Positions 8,843 to 17,490 of a DNA stretch of 64,000 nucleotides are shown one piece after another. The DNA is from Lactococcus formosensis (GTDB lineage Bacteria > Bacillota > Bacilli > Lactobacillales > Streptococcaceae): the NCBI RefSeq assembly GCF_018403745.1, contig NZ_BOVP01000003.1:62001-126000 (forward strand), given 5' to 3'. How positions within the stretch are numbered: the first letter of the stretch is position 1; each line of letters starts with the position of its first letter. The position numbers and the translations under genes are program-made. The notes under the pieces were generated by a model. The model saw only the letters and a program-made list of their open reading frames with translations, was not told the DNA's origin and ran no database searches.

Positions 8843-9671
8843 TATTCCTGATAATTATTCTAACCAAACGCCAGCACCACAACTTGATAAAAAAACACTC
8901 AACAAAATGGTTTGGCGCTCCGTTTACCTCCAAGCATCTTTTAACTATGAACGGATGCAAGCCGGTGGATGGCTCTACTCGATCTTGCCCGGATTGGAAA
9001 AAATCCACACGGACAAAAAAGACCTTTCAGCTTCCATGGCGCACAATTTAGAGTTTTTCAACACACACCCATTTTTGGTTAACTTTGTAATGGGAATTGT
9101 GCTTTCACTTGAGCAAAATAAAACAGATATTCAAACGATACGTGCCGTTCGTGTTGCAGCGATGGGACCACTTGGAGGGATTGGTGATGCACTCTTCTGG
9201 TTCACGCTTGTACCAATCACGGCAGGGATAACAGCCAATATGGCGATTGCTGGAAATATCGCAGCACCGTTCATCTTCCTCTTTATTTTCAATGCTGTAC
9301 AGTTCGGCTTGCGCTACTTCCTGATGCATTGGTCTTACCGAAAAGGAACAGATGCTATCAGCATCATGACTGCTAATGCAAAAGAATTTACACGCGCAGC
9401 TTCTATCCTTGGTATTTTCGTAGTAGGAGCATTGACTTCAGCTATGGGAGCTACTTCAGTAAACATTGTCATTCCAAATGGTGAAGCTGAAATTAATATT
9501 CAATCCATCTTGGATGGTATCTTGCCATCAATGTTGCCGTTAGGATTAACTTTACTTTTGTTCTATCTCATGCAGAAGCACAAATGGACACCTATCCGTT
9601 GTATCCTTTTACTCCTCTGCCTTGGTATCCTTGGCTCAGGAATAGGTATCTGGCCTTCAATCTGGCCGTAA
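8832..9671 (+). CDS. Mannose-family PTS EIID
   Basis: Second membrane subunit of the GalNAc-type transporter, unique to the mannose PTS superfamily. With the chosen ATG at 8832 it has 279 residues: GAAGGAG at 8816-8822 lies 9 bases upstream, better than for the in-frame ATG at 8826 or the GTG at 8814. The start overlaps the EIIC stop by 11 bases, implying translational coupling. Family signatures are MVWRSVYLQASFNYERMQ near residue 20 and MGPLGGIGDALFW near 110, with C-terminal hydrophobic segments. A strong terminator ends the operon immediately downstream. Confidence 0.93.
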   Translation: MVFNIPDNYSNQTPAPQLDKKTLNKMVWRSVYLQASFNYERMQAGGWLYSILPGLEKIHTDKKDLSASMAHNLEFFNTHPFLVNFVMGIVLSLEQNKTDIQTIRAVRVAAMGPLGGIGDALFWFTLVPITAGITANMAIAGNIAAPFIFLFIFNAVQFGLRYFLMHWSYRKGTDAISIMTANAKEFTRAASILGIFVVGALTSAMGATSVNIVIPNGEAEINIQSILDGILPSMLPLGLTLLLFYLMQKHKWTPIRCILLLLCLGILGSGIGIWPSIWP

Positions 9672-9674
9672 ATA

Positions 9675-9712
9675 TAAAAAAGTAAGTGTGGGACAAAGAC
9701 ACTTACTTTTTT
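9675..9712 (+). terminator. Intrinsic terminator of the first PTS operon
   Basis: AAAAAAGTAAGTGT and ACACTTACTTTTTT form a long perfect stem with a 9-base loop. The A-rich 5' side makes it potentially bidirectional. Confidence 0.92.
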
Positions 9713-9838
9713 ATATTTCTTTTTTTCTTAGAGCATAAGAGTCAAGCAAAATCCGTGAAAGGATGGTCAGACTTAGGCGGAGTGCTACAGATTTCGGTTT
9801 CCCATGATATGACCTAAGTGATTGTTCCCTTGAAATCA

Positions 9839-9902
9839 GGAAAAATTTCCGTTTTGGTAAAGTCCCATTTGGAAAATTTTCCTATGGTTATCACCTTATA
9901 AT
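9839..9902 (+). promoter_or_regulatory. agaS promoter with paired palindromes
   Basis: GGAAAAATTTCC (9839-9850) and GGAAAATTTTCC (9871-9882) are 32 bp apart centre to centre; TATAAT is at 9897-9902, 14 bases after the proximal site. Same geometry as at nagA and the PTS operon. Confidence 0.8.
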
Positions 9903-9945
9903 AGATACCATAAGCTTAAAGAAAAATAGAAATCGAGGGAATAAT

Positions 9946-11097
9946 ATGCTTCAATTACCAGAAGAACGACTCAAAGAACTAGGTGCGGCTATCACTGTTA
10001 AAGAAACTTTAGGGCAACCAGACTTATGGCGCAAGGTTTTCGGAGAATACGCAGAAAGAAAAACAGAAATTGATGCTTTCTTAGCAAAACTTATCGAAAA
10101 ACATGGCTTTATCCGAGTTATTTTCACTGGGGCAGGTAGCTCGCAGTATGTGGGTGACACGGTACTTAAAAGTTTAATTGAGTTGGGAGATACGGTACAT
10201 TTCCGTTTTGAATCAATCGGAACAACAGATATCGTAGCGGCTCCACAAGCTACTTTGGAGCAGAATACACCGACCTTGTTGGTTTCCTTTGCACGCAGTG
10301 GGAACTCCCCTGAATCTGTCGCCGCAGTCAATATTGTCGAAGAGCTAGTCCAAGACAGTTATCAGTTGGTCATCACTTGTGCCAAAGAAGGCAAGCTCGC
10401 TCAGCAAGCTCTCACCATGGAAAATGCTTTGACTTGTATCCTGCCAGATGAGTCTAACGATAAAGGTTTTGCAATGACCGGATCATGCAGTTCAATGACG
10501 CTTTTATCAACGCTTATTTTTTCAACAGAAGAACTTTCGGATAAAGAAAAGCAGGTCAGCATTGCCGCGGACTTGGCCGCAGATGTTTTTCAGCGAGAAA
10601 CGGAAATTGTAAGTTTTCTAAATGACGATACAGACCGTATGGTTTACGTGGGCTCAAGTACACTTTCAGGTTTTGTACGTGAAGCCCAACTCAAGGTTTT
10701 GGAATTAACAGCAGGAAAAATAGCAACCATGTTTGACAGCTCAATGGGCTTCCGTCATGGACCTAAATCTTTCATTAATGAAAATACTGTCGTTTTCGTC
10801 TTTGCTGCCAATAACGCTTATACACGTCAATATGACTTGGATCTCTACAAGGAGGTTGCAGGTGATGCAATTGCTCAGCGAACAGTCGTCATCGGGCAAA
10901 ATCTTACTGAAGGCTTTACGTATAAAGAAGCGCCAGAGCTCAAAGAAGCCTATCTTGTCTTCCCAGCATTTGCATTTGCTCATGTCATTGCCTTGAATGC
11001 TTCAATTTTGGTGAAAAACACGCCTGATACACCTTCAGCATCAGGCACAGTGAACCGTGTCGTAAAAGGCGTGATTATCCATCCTCTGGAAAAATAG
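9946..11097 (+). CDS. agaS: AgaS-type SIS-domain galactosamine-6-phosphate deaminase/isomerase
   Basis: Converts galactosamine-6-phosphate to tagatose-6-phosphate and ammonia in the GalNAc pathway. 383 residues with two SIS folds: TGAGSSQYVG near residue 61, ARSGNSPES near 117, and the GlmS-like FRHGPKSF near 269. The ATG follows GAGGGA. It begins the agaS-kinase-aldolase operon; its TAG is embedded in the ribosome site (TAGGAG) of the next gene. Context with nagA and the tagatose-pathway enzymes supports the galactosamine assignment over a glucosamine one. Presumed regulator is the RpiR-type protein via paired upstream palindromes. Confidence 0.9.
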   Translation: MLQLPEERLKELGAAITVKETLGQPDLWRKVFGEYAERKTEIDAFLAKLIEKHGFIRVIFTGAGSSQYVGDTVLKSLIELGDTVHFRFESIGTTDIVAAPQATLEQNTPTLLVSFARSGNSPESVAAVNIVEELVQDSYQLVITCAKEGKLAQQALTMENALTCILPDESNDKGFAMTGSCSSMTLLSTLIFSTEELSDKEKQVSIAADLAADVFQRETEIVSFLNDDTDRMVYVGSSTLSGFVREAQLKVLELTAGKIATMFDSSMGFRHGPKSFINENTVVFVFAANNAYTRQYDLDLYKEVAGDAIAQRTVVIGQNLTEGFTYKEAPELKEAYLVFPAFAFAHVIALNASILVKNTPDTPSASGTVNRVVKGVIIHPLEK

Positions 11098-11111
11098 GAG
11101 AGCAGTAAGCC

Positions 11112-12041
11112 ATGAGTATTTTAACAGTCACACTCAATCCTGCTATCGATATTTCATATCCATTGGAAGTCTTTCACTTAAATACGGTCAATCGTGTAGT
11201 ACAGGTTGGTAAAACGGCTGGTGGTAAAGGGCTTAATGTATCACGTGTGCTAAAAGAACTAGGTGCAGAGGTCTTAGCGACAGGATTTGCTGACGATATC
11301 TTAGGTGCGCAGATTGTCGAGAACTTAAAAAGTGAAGGCATTGATAGTCGATTTACTAAGATTTCTGGAAAGACACGTAACTGTATTGCGATTTTACACG
11401 AAGGACAACAGACCGAGATTTTAGAAAAAGGGCCACGGATTTTAAGGGAAGAAGCCGAAGAGTTTATTGACAATTTTAAAGCAATGTTAGCTGAAGTTGA
11501 AGCAATTGCCATTTCAGGTTCTCTGCCTGATGGCTTACAGGAAACTTTCTATTCTGAGCTTATCGCAATTGCCAACAAGCAGGAGAAAACAGTAGTTTTG
11601 GATTGTTCGGGAAGCGCACTTGAAGCAGTGCTTAAAAACCCACATAAGCCAAGTGTAATCAAACCCAACTTGGAAGAATTGACGGATTTGTTAGGGAAAG
11701 AAGTCACCTTAGAAAATATCAAAGAAAGTTTACAGGATAGGCTTTTTGACGGTATTGAGTGGATTGTGGTTTCTCTTGGAAAAGAAGGCGCGTTTGCTAA
11801 AGTTTCGGATGACTTTTATCGTGTAAAAATCCCTAAAATAGATGTAGTAAATCCTGTCGGATCCGGTGATGCGACTGTTGCAGGACTTGTTTATGGGATA
11901 AGACAGAATGAAACGGTTGAGAATACCTTGAAAGGTGCTAATGTATGCGGCATGCTCAATGCGCAGGAGGCGAAGACAGGACATATTAATAGGACAAATT
12001 ATCAAGCTTTGTTTGACCAACTCAAAGTAGAGAAAATATAA
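11112..12041 (+). CDS. lacC: Tagatose-6-phosphate kinase (PfkB family)
   Basis: Phosphorylates tagatose-6-phosphate to tagatose-1,6-bisphosphate. 309 residues of the PfkB/1-phosphofructokinase family: TVTLNPAID at the N-terminus, GGKGLNVSR near residue 38 and the catalytic NPVGSGDAT near 249-254. It lies 14 bases after agaS and 25 before the aldolase, so it is in one operon with them. The family alone cannot separate LacC from fructose-1-phosphate kinase; the partner genes (AgaS before, class II tagatose-type aldolase after) favour tagatose-6-phosphate. No lactose-operon genes are nearby. Confidence 0.85.
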   Translation: MSILTVTLNPAIDISYPLEVFHLNTVNRVVQVGKTAGGKGLNVSRVLKELGAEVLATGFADDILGAQIVENLKSEGIDSRFTKISGKTRNCIAILHEGQQTEILEKGPRILREEAEEFIDNFKAMLAEVEAIAISGSLPDGLQETFYSELIAIANKQEKTVVLDCSGSALEAVLKNPHKPSVIKPNLEELTDLLGKEVTLENIKESLQDRLFDGIEWIVVSLGKEGAFAKVSDDFYRVKIPKIDVVNPVGSGDATVAGLVYGIRQNETVENTLKGANVCGMLNAQEAKTGHINRTNYQALFDQLKVEKI

Positions 12042-12066
12042 AACAAAGACGCAAAGAGGAGAAAAA

Positions 12067-12924
12067 ATGGTACTTGTAAAAAGTAAAGAAATGATAGAAA
12101 AGGCATTTAAAAACGGCTATGCCATTGGTGCTTTTAATGCAGAAAATATGGAAATGGCGGAAGCAATCGTAGAAGCAGCGCAAGAGATGAATGCCCCCGT
12201 CATTGTCCAAACAACTTCGGGTACGCTCAATACGACACCCCCAGAAATGTTCTACCATATGGTTAAAGCAGCAGCAGACAAGGTCTCAGTACCTGTAGTG
12301 ATGCACCTTGATCATGGGGATGATTTTGAACGCGTAGCACGTTGCTTGCGTACAGGTTATACTTCGGTGATGATTGATGCTTCGAAAAAACCATTTGAAG
12401 AAAATGTCGCAATAACTGAAGAAGTGGTCAAGATGGCACACTCGATGGGTATTCCAGTAGAAGCTGAACTTGGTATTGTTGGTGGCAAAGAAGATGGCAA
12501 TAATGCAGAGGCGGTAGCTTTTACCGATCCAGAAGAAGCTGAAAAATTTGTCAAGGCTACAAATGTTGACTTTTTAGCTATCGGTATCGGCAACTCACAC
12601 GGCTTTTACAAAGCAGAGCCAAAGTTACAATATGACGTCTTAGAGGCTGTCAAAGCGAAAACGGGTGATGTACCATTGGTGCTTCACGGCACGTCAGGAA
12701 TTCCTGACGAAGATGTTTCAAAAGCTGTTGCTATGGGGATTGCTAAGGTTAACTATGCCACTGAACTTCGCGCTGTGTTCACAAATGCCATCAAATCCTA
12801 CATCTCCGAAGATGAAAAAGTTGTAGATCCGAAAAAATATAACTCCGCAGCTAAACAAGCAGTCAAAGAACTTGTGAAACAAAAAATTCAAGTGCTTGGT
12901 TCTGATGGGAAGGCGGAGGAGTGA
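12067..12924 (+). CDS. kbaY: Class II tagatose-1,6-bisphosphate aldolase (GatY/KbaY type)
   Basis: Cleaves tagatose-1,6-bisphosphate to dihydroxyacetone phosphate and glyceraldehyde-3-phosphate, the last step of the galactosamine route. 285 residues; zinc-binding and catalytic motifs of class II aldolases are visible as HLDHGDD near 80, VEAELG near 133, GNSHGFY near 177 and LHGTSG near 205. The ATG follows AGAGGAG. Lactococci usually use the class I LacD enzyme for the lactose tagatose pathway, so a zinc aldolase here marks a dedicated amino-sugar branch. A fructose-bisphosphate aldolase role cannot be excluded from sequence, but the operon context argues against it. Confidence 0.86.
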   Translation: MVLVKSKEMIEKAFKNGYAIGAFNAENMEMAEAIVEAAQEMNAPVIVQTTSGTLNTTPPEMFYHMVKAAADKVSVPVVMHLDHGDDFERVARCLRTGYTSVMIDASKKPFEENVAITEEVVKMAHSMGIPVEAELGIVGGKEDGNNAEAVAFTDPEEAEKFVKATNVDFLAIGIGNSHGFYKAEPKLQYDVLEAVKAKTGDVPLVLHGTSGIPDEDVSKAVAMGIAKVNYATELRAVFTNAIKSYISEDEKVVDPKKYNSAAKQAVKELVKQKIQVLGSDGKAEE

Positions 12925-13027
12925 TGGTACGTAGTAATCTAAGTGATTCCAGTATCTCTAAATAAAAAACAAGATAAGCAATGCCTCGTATATTACATCT
13001 CAATATAAAAAAATAACCGCTTACTTA

Positions 13028-13036
13028 TGCTATAAT
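13028..13036 (+). promoter_or_regulatory. Extended -10 promoter giving a likely leaderless mRNA
   Basis: TGCTATAAT at 13028-13036 ends six bases before the ATG at 13043, so transcription should begin at or within a base of the start codon. No ribosome site is present. A reverse-strand cre-like GTAAGCGGTTA overlaps just upstream (about 13015-13025). Confidence 0.65.
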
Positions 13037-13042
13037 AAAGCT

Positions 13043-13696
13043 ATGAAATTTAAAGCAATTGTATTTGATATGGACGGTGTTTTGGTAGATTCAGAACGTT
13101 TTCACTCTAAGGTTTTAGATAACTTTTTCGTTGAAAATGGAATTGATGCCAGCCATTTAACGCCAAAAGATTTTGTAGGCAGTGTTTTGAAAGACATGTG
13201 GCCCAAAGTATTACGTGATGAGTTTACGGAGGCGCGTGCAGCGCAAGTGCACCAAGATTTCTTGGATTACGATGCACAATTTCCAATCCCTTATAAAGAG
13301 CTCCTTTTTCCTGGTGTCACCGATGCCTTGAAGACTTTCTCAGAAAAGGGATATAAAATGGCCGTAGCTTCAAGTTCTCGTCGTCATGAGATTGCTGAAG
13401 TCTTGGATACGCATGATTTACGACAGTATTTTGAGTTTTTCTTGTCAGGGCAGGACGAGTTTGAGCAATCTAAGCCTAACCCAGCTATTTATCTGGCTGC
13501 TATGGAAAAGCTTGGTGTAGAACCTTCAGAAACCCTGATTATTGAAGATTCCCATTATGGTATTATGGCGGGTAAGGCGGCTGGAGCCACCGTTTGGGCG
13601 GTTAAGGATAACTATTTCGGTATTAATCAAGAGCAAGCGGACCGTTTTATTGAGACACTTACGGATGCCAAAAATTTGTTGGCAGAATCAGAATAA
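13043..13696 (+). CDS. HAD-superfamily phosphatase, beta-phosphoglucomutase-like
   Basis: 217-residue HAD subfamily IA enzyme. FDMDGVLVD at residues 8-16 gives the nucleophile Asp9 and general acid Asp11; the SSSRRHE segment near 113 is motif II, and the SKPNPAIY and IIEDSHYGI segments are motifs III and IV. Such proteins dephosphorylate sugar phosphates or interconvert phosphoglucose; the exact substrate cannot be read. There is no Shine-Dalgarno sequence and the -10 element ends six bases before ATG, so it is a good candidate for leaderless translation. A terminator follows the stop. It separates the amino-sugar locus from the housekeeping block and may be monocistronic. Confidence 0.88.
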   Translation: MKFKAIVFDMDGVLVDSERFHSKVLDNFFVENGIDASHLTPKDFVGSVLKDMWPKVLRDEFTEARAAQVHQDFLDYDAQFPIPYKELLFPGVTDALKTFSEKGYKMAVASSSRRHEIAEVLDTHDLRQYFEFFLSGQDEFEQSKPNPAIYLAAMEKLGVEPSETLIIEDSHYGIMAGKAAGATVWAVKDNYFGINQEQADRFIETLTDAKNLLAESE

Positions 13697-13700
13697 AGGA

Positions 13701-13732
13701 AAGAACTTCTGCTTTTAGGAGTTCTTTTTTCT
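13701..13732 (+). terminator. Intrinsic terminator
   Basis: AAGAACT and AGTTCTT stem with a 12-base loop and a T run. Confidence 0.85.
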
Positions 13733-13765
13733 CTAGATAAAGATTAAATATTATAGTTCAGACTT

Positions 13766-13774
13766 TGTTATAAT
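13766..13774 (+). promoter_or_regulatory. pepP extended -10 promoter
   Basis: TGTTATAAT (13766-13774), about 30 bases before the ribosome site AAAAGGAG. Confidence 0.6.
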
Positions 13775-13807
13775 AGAAGAAAACATCCCAATTAAAAGGA
13801 GAAATCA

Positions 13808-14857
13808 ATGAGAATAAGTAACTTAAAAGAAAAAATAGCGCGAGAAAATTTAGATGGCTTAATACTTACTGATATGAAAAATATCTACTATCTGACAGGT
13901 TTTTCGGGTACAGCTGGCACGATTTTCATGACAGCAGAGCATTCCTACTTTATGACGGATGACCGTTATATTGGAATTGCACGTCAAGTGATTACCGGTT
14001 TTGAAATCATCCAGACACGTGATGCCTTATCTGAAATTGCTGCCCTTGCTGAAGACCTTCAAACTATTGCTTTTGAAGATACAGTTGATTTTGCATTTTA
14101 TCGTGTATTAACGGAAAAATTAAAGAAGGCAAAGCTTGTTCCTACGACAAACTTTGTAGCTGAGTTGCGCCAAATCAAAGATGCGGATGAAATCGCCACA
14201 ATTAAGAAAGCTTGTCAAATTGCGGATAAGGCATTTGAAGCTGTATTGAGATATATCGAGCCAGGCAGAACAGAAATAGAAGTCGCTAATTTTCTTGACT
14301 TCAAAATGCGAGAAATGGGTGCAAGTGGCATCTCTTTTGACACAATCGTTGCTTCAGGAAAACGCAGCAGTTTACCACATGGAGTAGCAACCCATAAAAT
14401 GATTGAGTTTGGAGATCCTGTAACGATAGACTTCGGATGTTACTACAATCATTATGCGAGTGACATGACAAGAACAGTCTTTGTTGGTGAAGCAAGTCCG
14501 AAGATGCGTGAAATCTATCATACAGTACGCCAAGCAAATGAAACTCTAATTACAAAAGCAAAAGCGGGCATGTCTCTTGCTGACTTTGACAAAGTGCCAC
14601 GTGATATCATTGAAGCGGCCTCATATGGGGAATACTTCACACATGGGATTGGTCATGGTTTAGGCTTAGATGTGCATGAAATTCCTTATTTTGGTGCTAA
14701 AGCAAAAGGCGAACTCAAGTCTAATATGGTTGTTACCGACGAACCAGGTATCTATATTCCTGACTTTGGTGGTGTACGGATAGAAGATGATTTACTTATT
14801 ACTGAGGAGGGCTGTCAGGTACTGACCCAATCGCCGAAAGAACTTCTCATTCTTTAA
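13808..14857 (+). CDS. pepP: Xaa-Pro aminopeptidase P, M24 family
   Basis: Cytosolic metallopeptidase that removes the N-terminal residue before proline, used in peptide turnover. 349 residues: an N-terminal creatinase-type domain (about 1-125) and a C-terminal pita-bread catalytic domain. Metal ligands are visible in TIDFGCYYNHYASDMTRT (two Asp, near 208-220), GIGHGLGLDVHE (His, near 282), DEPGIY (Glu, near 312) and GVRIEDD (Glu, near 323). The order pepP-efp downstream is familiar from lactococci. It has its own extended -10 promoter; no terminator is obvious before the efp promoter. Confidence 0.92.
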   Translation: MRISNLKEKIARENLDGLILTDMKNIYYLTGFSGTAGTIFMTAEHSYFMTDDRYIGIARQVITGFEIIQTRDALSEIAALAEDLQTIAFEDTVDFAFYRVLTEKLKKAKLVPTTNFVAELRQIKDADEIATIKKACQIADKAFEAVLRYIEPGRTEIEVANFLDFKMREMGASGISFDTIVASGKRSSLPHGVATHKMIEFGDPVTIDFGCYYNHYASDMTRTVFVGEASPKMREIYHTVRQANETLITKAKAGMSLADFDKVPRDIIEAASYGEYFTHGIGHGLGLDVHEIPYFGAKAKGELKSNMVVTDEPGIYIPDFGGVRIEDDLLITEEGCQVLTQSPKELLIL

Positions 14858-14921
14858 TTTAAACTCTTACATTAAGAGCTTCATATGCTTTAAAGTTTCT
14901 CTGAAAGAAATAAACAGACAT

Positions 14922-14950
14922 TTGAAAAAAGGGTGAATTTGTGCTAAAAT
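14922..14950 (+). promoter_or_regulatory. efp promoter
   Basis: TTGAAA (14922-14927), 17-base spacer, TAAAAT (14945-14950) with an upstream TGC extension. Confidence 0.75.
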
Positions 14951-15013
14951 GAATTGTTAAAAGCTGCCTCTTTGGGCGGTAAATAGAATATTCACTAGGA
15001 GATATATATAATT

Positions 15014-15571
15014 ATGGTAGCAGCAAAAGACCTCAAAGCCGGAATGACATTTTTGAACGGAGACAAACTCCTCCGTGTTATGGAAGCAAGTCACCACAAA
15101 CCAGGTAAAGGTAACACAATCATGCGTATGAAATTGCGTGATGTGCGTTCAGGCTCTACATTTGACGACACATACCGTCCAGAAGACAAATTTGAACAAG
15201 CTGTGATTGATACAGTAGCTGCACAATATCTTTACCAAATGGATGATACAGCTTTCTTCATGAACAACGAAACATATGATCAATATGAAATTCCTGTTGA
15301 ACAAGTTAAAGAAGAATTGCTTTATGTCCTTGAAAATACAGATGTAAAAATCCAATTTTACGGTACAGAAGTAATCGGACTTCAATTGCCAACTACTGTT
15401 GTCCTTGAAGTCGCTGAAACTCAACCTTCTATCAAAGGTGCAACAGTAACAGGGTCAGGTAAACCAGCAACAATGGAAACTGGCTTGGTTGTCAATGTCC
15501 CTGACTTTGTCGAAGCAGGAACAAAACTTGAAATCAATACACAAACAGGTGAATACCTTAAACGTGCATAA
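15014..15571 (+). CDS. efp: Translation elongation factor P
   Basis: Binds between the P and E sites and relieves ribosomes stalled at consecutive prolines. 185 residues, three OB/KOW-type domains as usual. The tip loop HHKPGKGNT places Lys32 at the position that is modified in many bacteria; no dedicated modification gene (epmA, ymfI type) is seen nearby. The C-terminal GTGEYLKRA is the family ending. The ATG follows TAGGAGATATATATAATT. Followed after 87 bases by the Asp23 gene and then nusB, the typical Firmicute order. Confidence 0.97.
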   Translation: MVAAKDLKAGMTFLNGDKLLRVMEASHHKPGKGNTIMRMKLRDVRSGSTFDDTYRPEDKFEQAVIDTVAAQYLYQMDDTAFFMNNETYDQYEIPVEQVKEELLYVLENTDVKIQFYGTEVIGLQLPTTVVLEVAETQPSIKGATVTGSGKPATMETGLVVNVPDFVEAGTKLEINTQTGEYLKRA

Positions 15572-15658
15572 GCCGTTTTGGCTAGCGCTCACACAAGTTG
15601 AGGTGTTATAAAAGCCCTGCTCCACGGAGAAACAAAAGAAAAGATAGAGGAGAGAAAT

Positions 15659-16060
15659 ATGGCAGATACAACTGTTCATACTGAAGAACTTGGTGAAATT
15701 GTTATTGCACCAGAAGTTCTTGAAGTAATTATCGGTATCACAACTGCAAAAATCGATGGTGTTTATGCATTGCGTAACAAGCACTTTTCAGATAGCCTCG
15801 GCAAAAAATCAGAAGGCCGTGGCGTTTATATCGAAAGTAAAAACGACAAAGTTGTTGTCAATATCTATGTTTACTTGGCTTTCGGTATCAACGTACCACA
15901 AGTAGCCATGAACATTCAAAAAGAAGTGAAAGAAGCAGTTGAACAAGCAACAGAAATCGTAATTGATGATGTGAACATCCACGTGGTGGGTATCGTTCCT
16001 GAAAAATTACCAAAACCAAGCTTTGACGATTTGTTTGATGAGGGTTTCTTTGATGCCTAA
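15659..16060 (+). CDS. Asp23/Gls24-family envelope stress protein
   Basis: 133 residues with the Asp23 (DUF322) domain: GEIVIAPEVLEVIIGITTAKIDGV near the N-terminus and VNIYVYLAFGINVPQVA in the middle. Family members are small proteins linked to cell-envelope homeostasis; this one has no membrane segment. Position between efp and nusB matches B. subtilis yqhY, whose loss affects fatty acid metabolism, so it is probably the YqhY-type paralogue rather than a stress-induced Gls24. The stop overlaps the nusB start by 8 bases. Confidence 0.92.
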   Translation: MADTTVHTEELGEIVIAPEVLEVIIGITTAKIDGVYALRNKHFSDSLGKKSEGRGVYIESKNDKVVVNIYVYLAFGINVPQVAMNIQKEVKEAVEQATEIVIDDVNIHVVGIVPEKLPKPSFDDLFDEGFFDA

Positions 16061-17027
16061 CAAGCTAACGCAACATAGCATTCGTCAGCGCACTGTGCAA
16101 ACACTTTTTGAATACGAAATCAGAAAAGCAATGTCAGAAACAGTTCTGACAGAGTTTAAAAATAATGTTGAAAAGATTAATCGTGAGTTGGCAAAACCTA
16201 TTCGTTTTGATGTTGCCTATAAAGATGAACGTATCACAGTACGTGATTTTCCACGCTTTTTCACAAAACCATTAAAAGAAATTGATAAGATTTATGAAAT
16301 TTTAGATATTCCAAACCGTGAAAAAACTGCTGTCTACAAAGCTTTGAGTTTTATTCGTGATTTTGGTGGTTATACAAAACGTATGACGGATCAAGAAGCT
16401 ATTGATTTGTACAAAGATGTCTTTATGAATCTGAACTTGGTACGTCTTTTCAATATTGAGCTTGAAGAAGAAAATATTGCGGTTCGTGTTCGTGATTTCT
16501 TACGTGCAAGTTTCCGGTCAGAGACACCAGAGCAAAAATTAGAAGTTTTTAACCGCATTTTCTCTGACGTTCACGTAAGTGTTCGTGAGAAAATTACGGT
16601 TGAGCTCTTCAAACCTTTGACTGTTCAAAATGAAGTTGCCGAAATTTTGGCGATGACTGAGCCAAAATTTACTACGGCTTCTAAAGATATCTTAGTTCAA
16701 GCCAAAACTTTTGCCTTAAATTATGATAACGACACAGATGAACCCGTAGAAGCACCGGCTTATTTTACAGAATTGGTCGATGGCATCTTAGAGAAACAAA
16801 ATGTTCTTGATGCTGCCTTATCTGAGCATTTGGCAAAAGGCTGGACTTTCTCGCGCTTAACAACAGTGGAGCAAGCCTTGCTTCGTTTAGGTGCTTATGA
16901 GATTCTCTTTACTGAAACGCCAGATTTGGTTGCAATCAATGAATCTATCGAACTTGCTAAAGATTTCAGTGATGAAAAATCAAGTAAATTTATTAATGGT
17001 ATGTTGACTAATCTAATCAAAAAATAA
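16053..17027 (+). CDS. nusB: Transcription antitermination factor NusB, much enlarged
   Basis: NusB joins the rRNA antitermination complex with NusE (S10). The start ATG at 16053 overlaps the Asp23 stop (ATGCCTAA), giving 324 residues, while NusB is usually 130-200. The N-terminal QHSIRQRTVQTLFEYE (about 7-22) and the C-terminal block from YFTELVDGIL (near 240) through LTTVEQALLRLGAYEIL and AINESIELAKDFS are clear NusB pieces. Between them sits an insert of roughly 200 residues, helical and charged, with no family I recognise. Base composition does not stand out. A terminator follows, so this closes the efp-Asp23-nusB run. Confidence 0.88.
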   Translation: MPNKLTQHSIRQRTVQTLFEYEIRKAMSETVLTEFKNNVEKINRELAKPIRFDVAYKDERITVRDFPRFFTKPLKEIDKIYEILDIPNREKTAVYKALSFIRDFGGYTKRMTDQEAIDLYKDVFMNLNLVRLFNIELEEENIAVRVRDFLRASFRSETPEQKLEVFNRIFSDVHVSVREKITVELFKPLTVQNEVAEILAMTEPKFTTASKDILVQAKTFALNYDNDTDEPVEAPAYFTELVDGILEKQNVLDAALSEHLAKGWTFSRLTTVEQALLRLGAYEILFTETPDLVAINESIELAKDFSDEKSSKFINGMLTNLIKK

Positions 17028-17031
17028 AAAT

Positions 17032-17067
17032 AAAAGACACAGAAAATTTACGTTTCTGTGTCTTTTC
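17032..17067 (+). terminator. Intrinsic terminator of nusB
   Basis: AAAAGACACAGAAA and TTTCTGTGTCTTTT form a 14-bp perfect stem around a 7-base loop. Confidence 0.93.
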
Positions 17068-17490
17068 TTGATATTTAAAATTAATATTAGCAAATTTTAT
17101 AGTAAAATACTATAATGAAGGTATATGAGAGTACAATAAAGTAAAAACAGTTTTAATAGAGTAGAGAGGTTAAATTTTTTATTGTGAATTTTCAGAATTT
17201 TATAATTTATAACGTTGTGAAATTTTTGTAAAAAAACCATGTAGAGTATCGAGGTTAAATGAGAAAAATTTTATTTTTAATTCTTTTAAATAAAAATTTT
17301 AGTAAAGGTTTTTGCATGGAAAGTTTTAAAGAAACTATGATAAATCAGGGGTTAATGTGTTTTTTTAATGTAAGAATAGCAGTAAAATGAGTTTTACATT
17401 AAAAACATTTGACTTTTATATTTTAATCATATAAAATTACATTAAGTTAATTAAAAATTTCTAATGATGCATATAAAGTGGAGGTCTATT
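17068..17490 (+). promoter_or_regulatory. AT-rich upstream region and promoter of the glycogen operon
   Basis: Non-coding, very AT-rich. Contents: a 7-bp inverted repeat TATAGTA/TACTATA (17098-17114) overlapping a TATAAT at 17111; a 10-base direct repeat GAGGTTAAAT at 17166 and 17251; a perfect 12-bp inverted repeat TTTTTAATGTAA (17362-17373) / TTACATTAAAAA (17394-17405); and a promoter TTGACT (17409-17414), 17 bases, TAAAAT (17432-17437). The glgC ribosome site GTGGAGG is at 17479-17485. The repeats look like protein-binding sites, but no regulator can be named. Confidence 0.5.

Noticed and set aside
12925..13042. A small gene between the aldolase and HAD phosphatase
   Set aside because: Only 118 bases, no ORF with a ribosome site; it holds the extended -10 promoter.
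15455..15784. 109-codon minus-strand ORF across efp and Asp23
   Set aside because: Spans two conserved genes antisense, Cys-rich nonsense composition.
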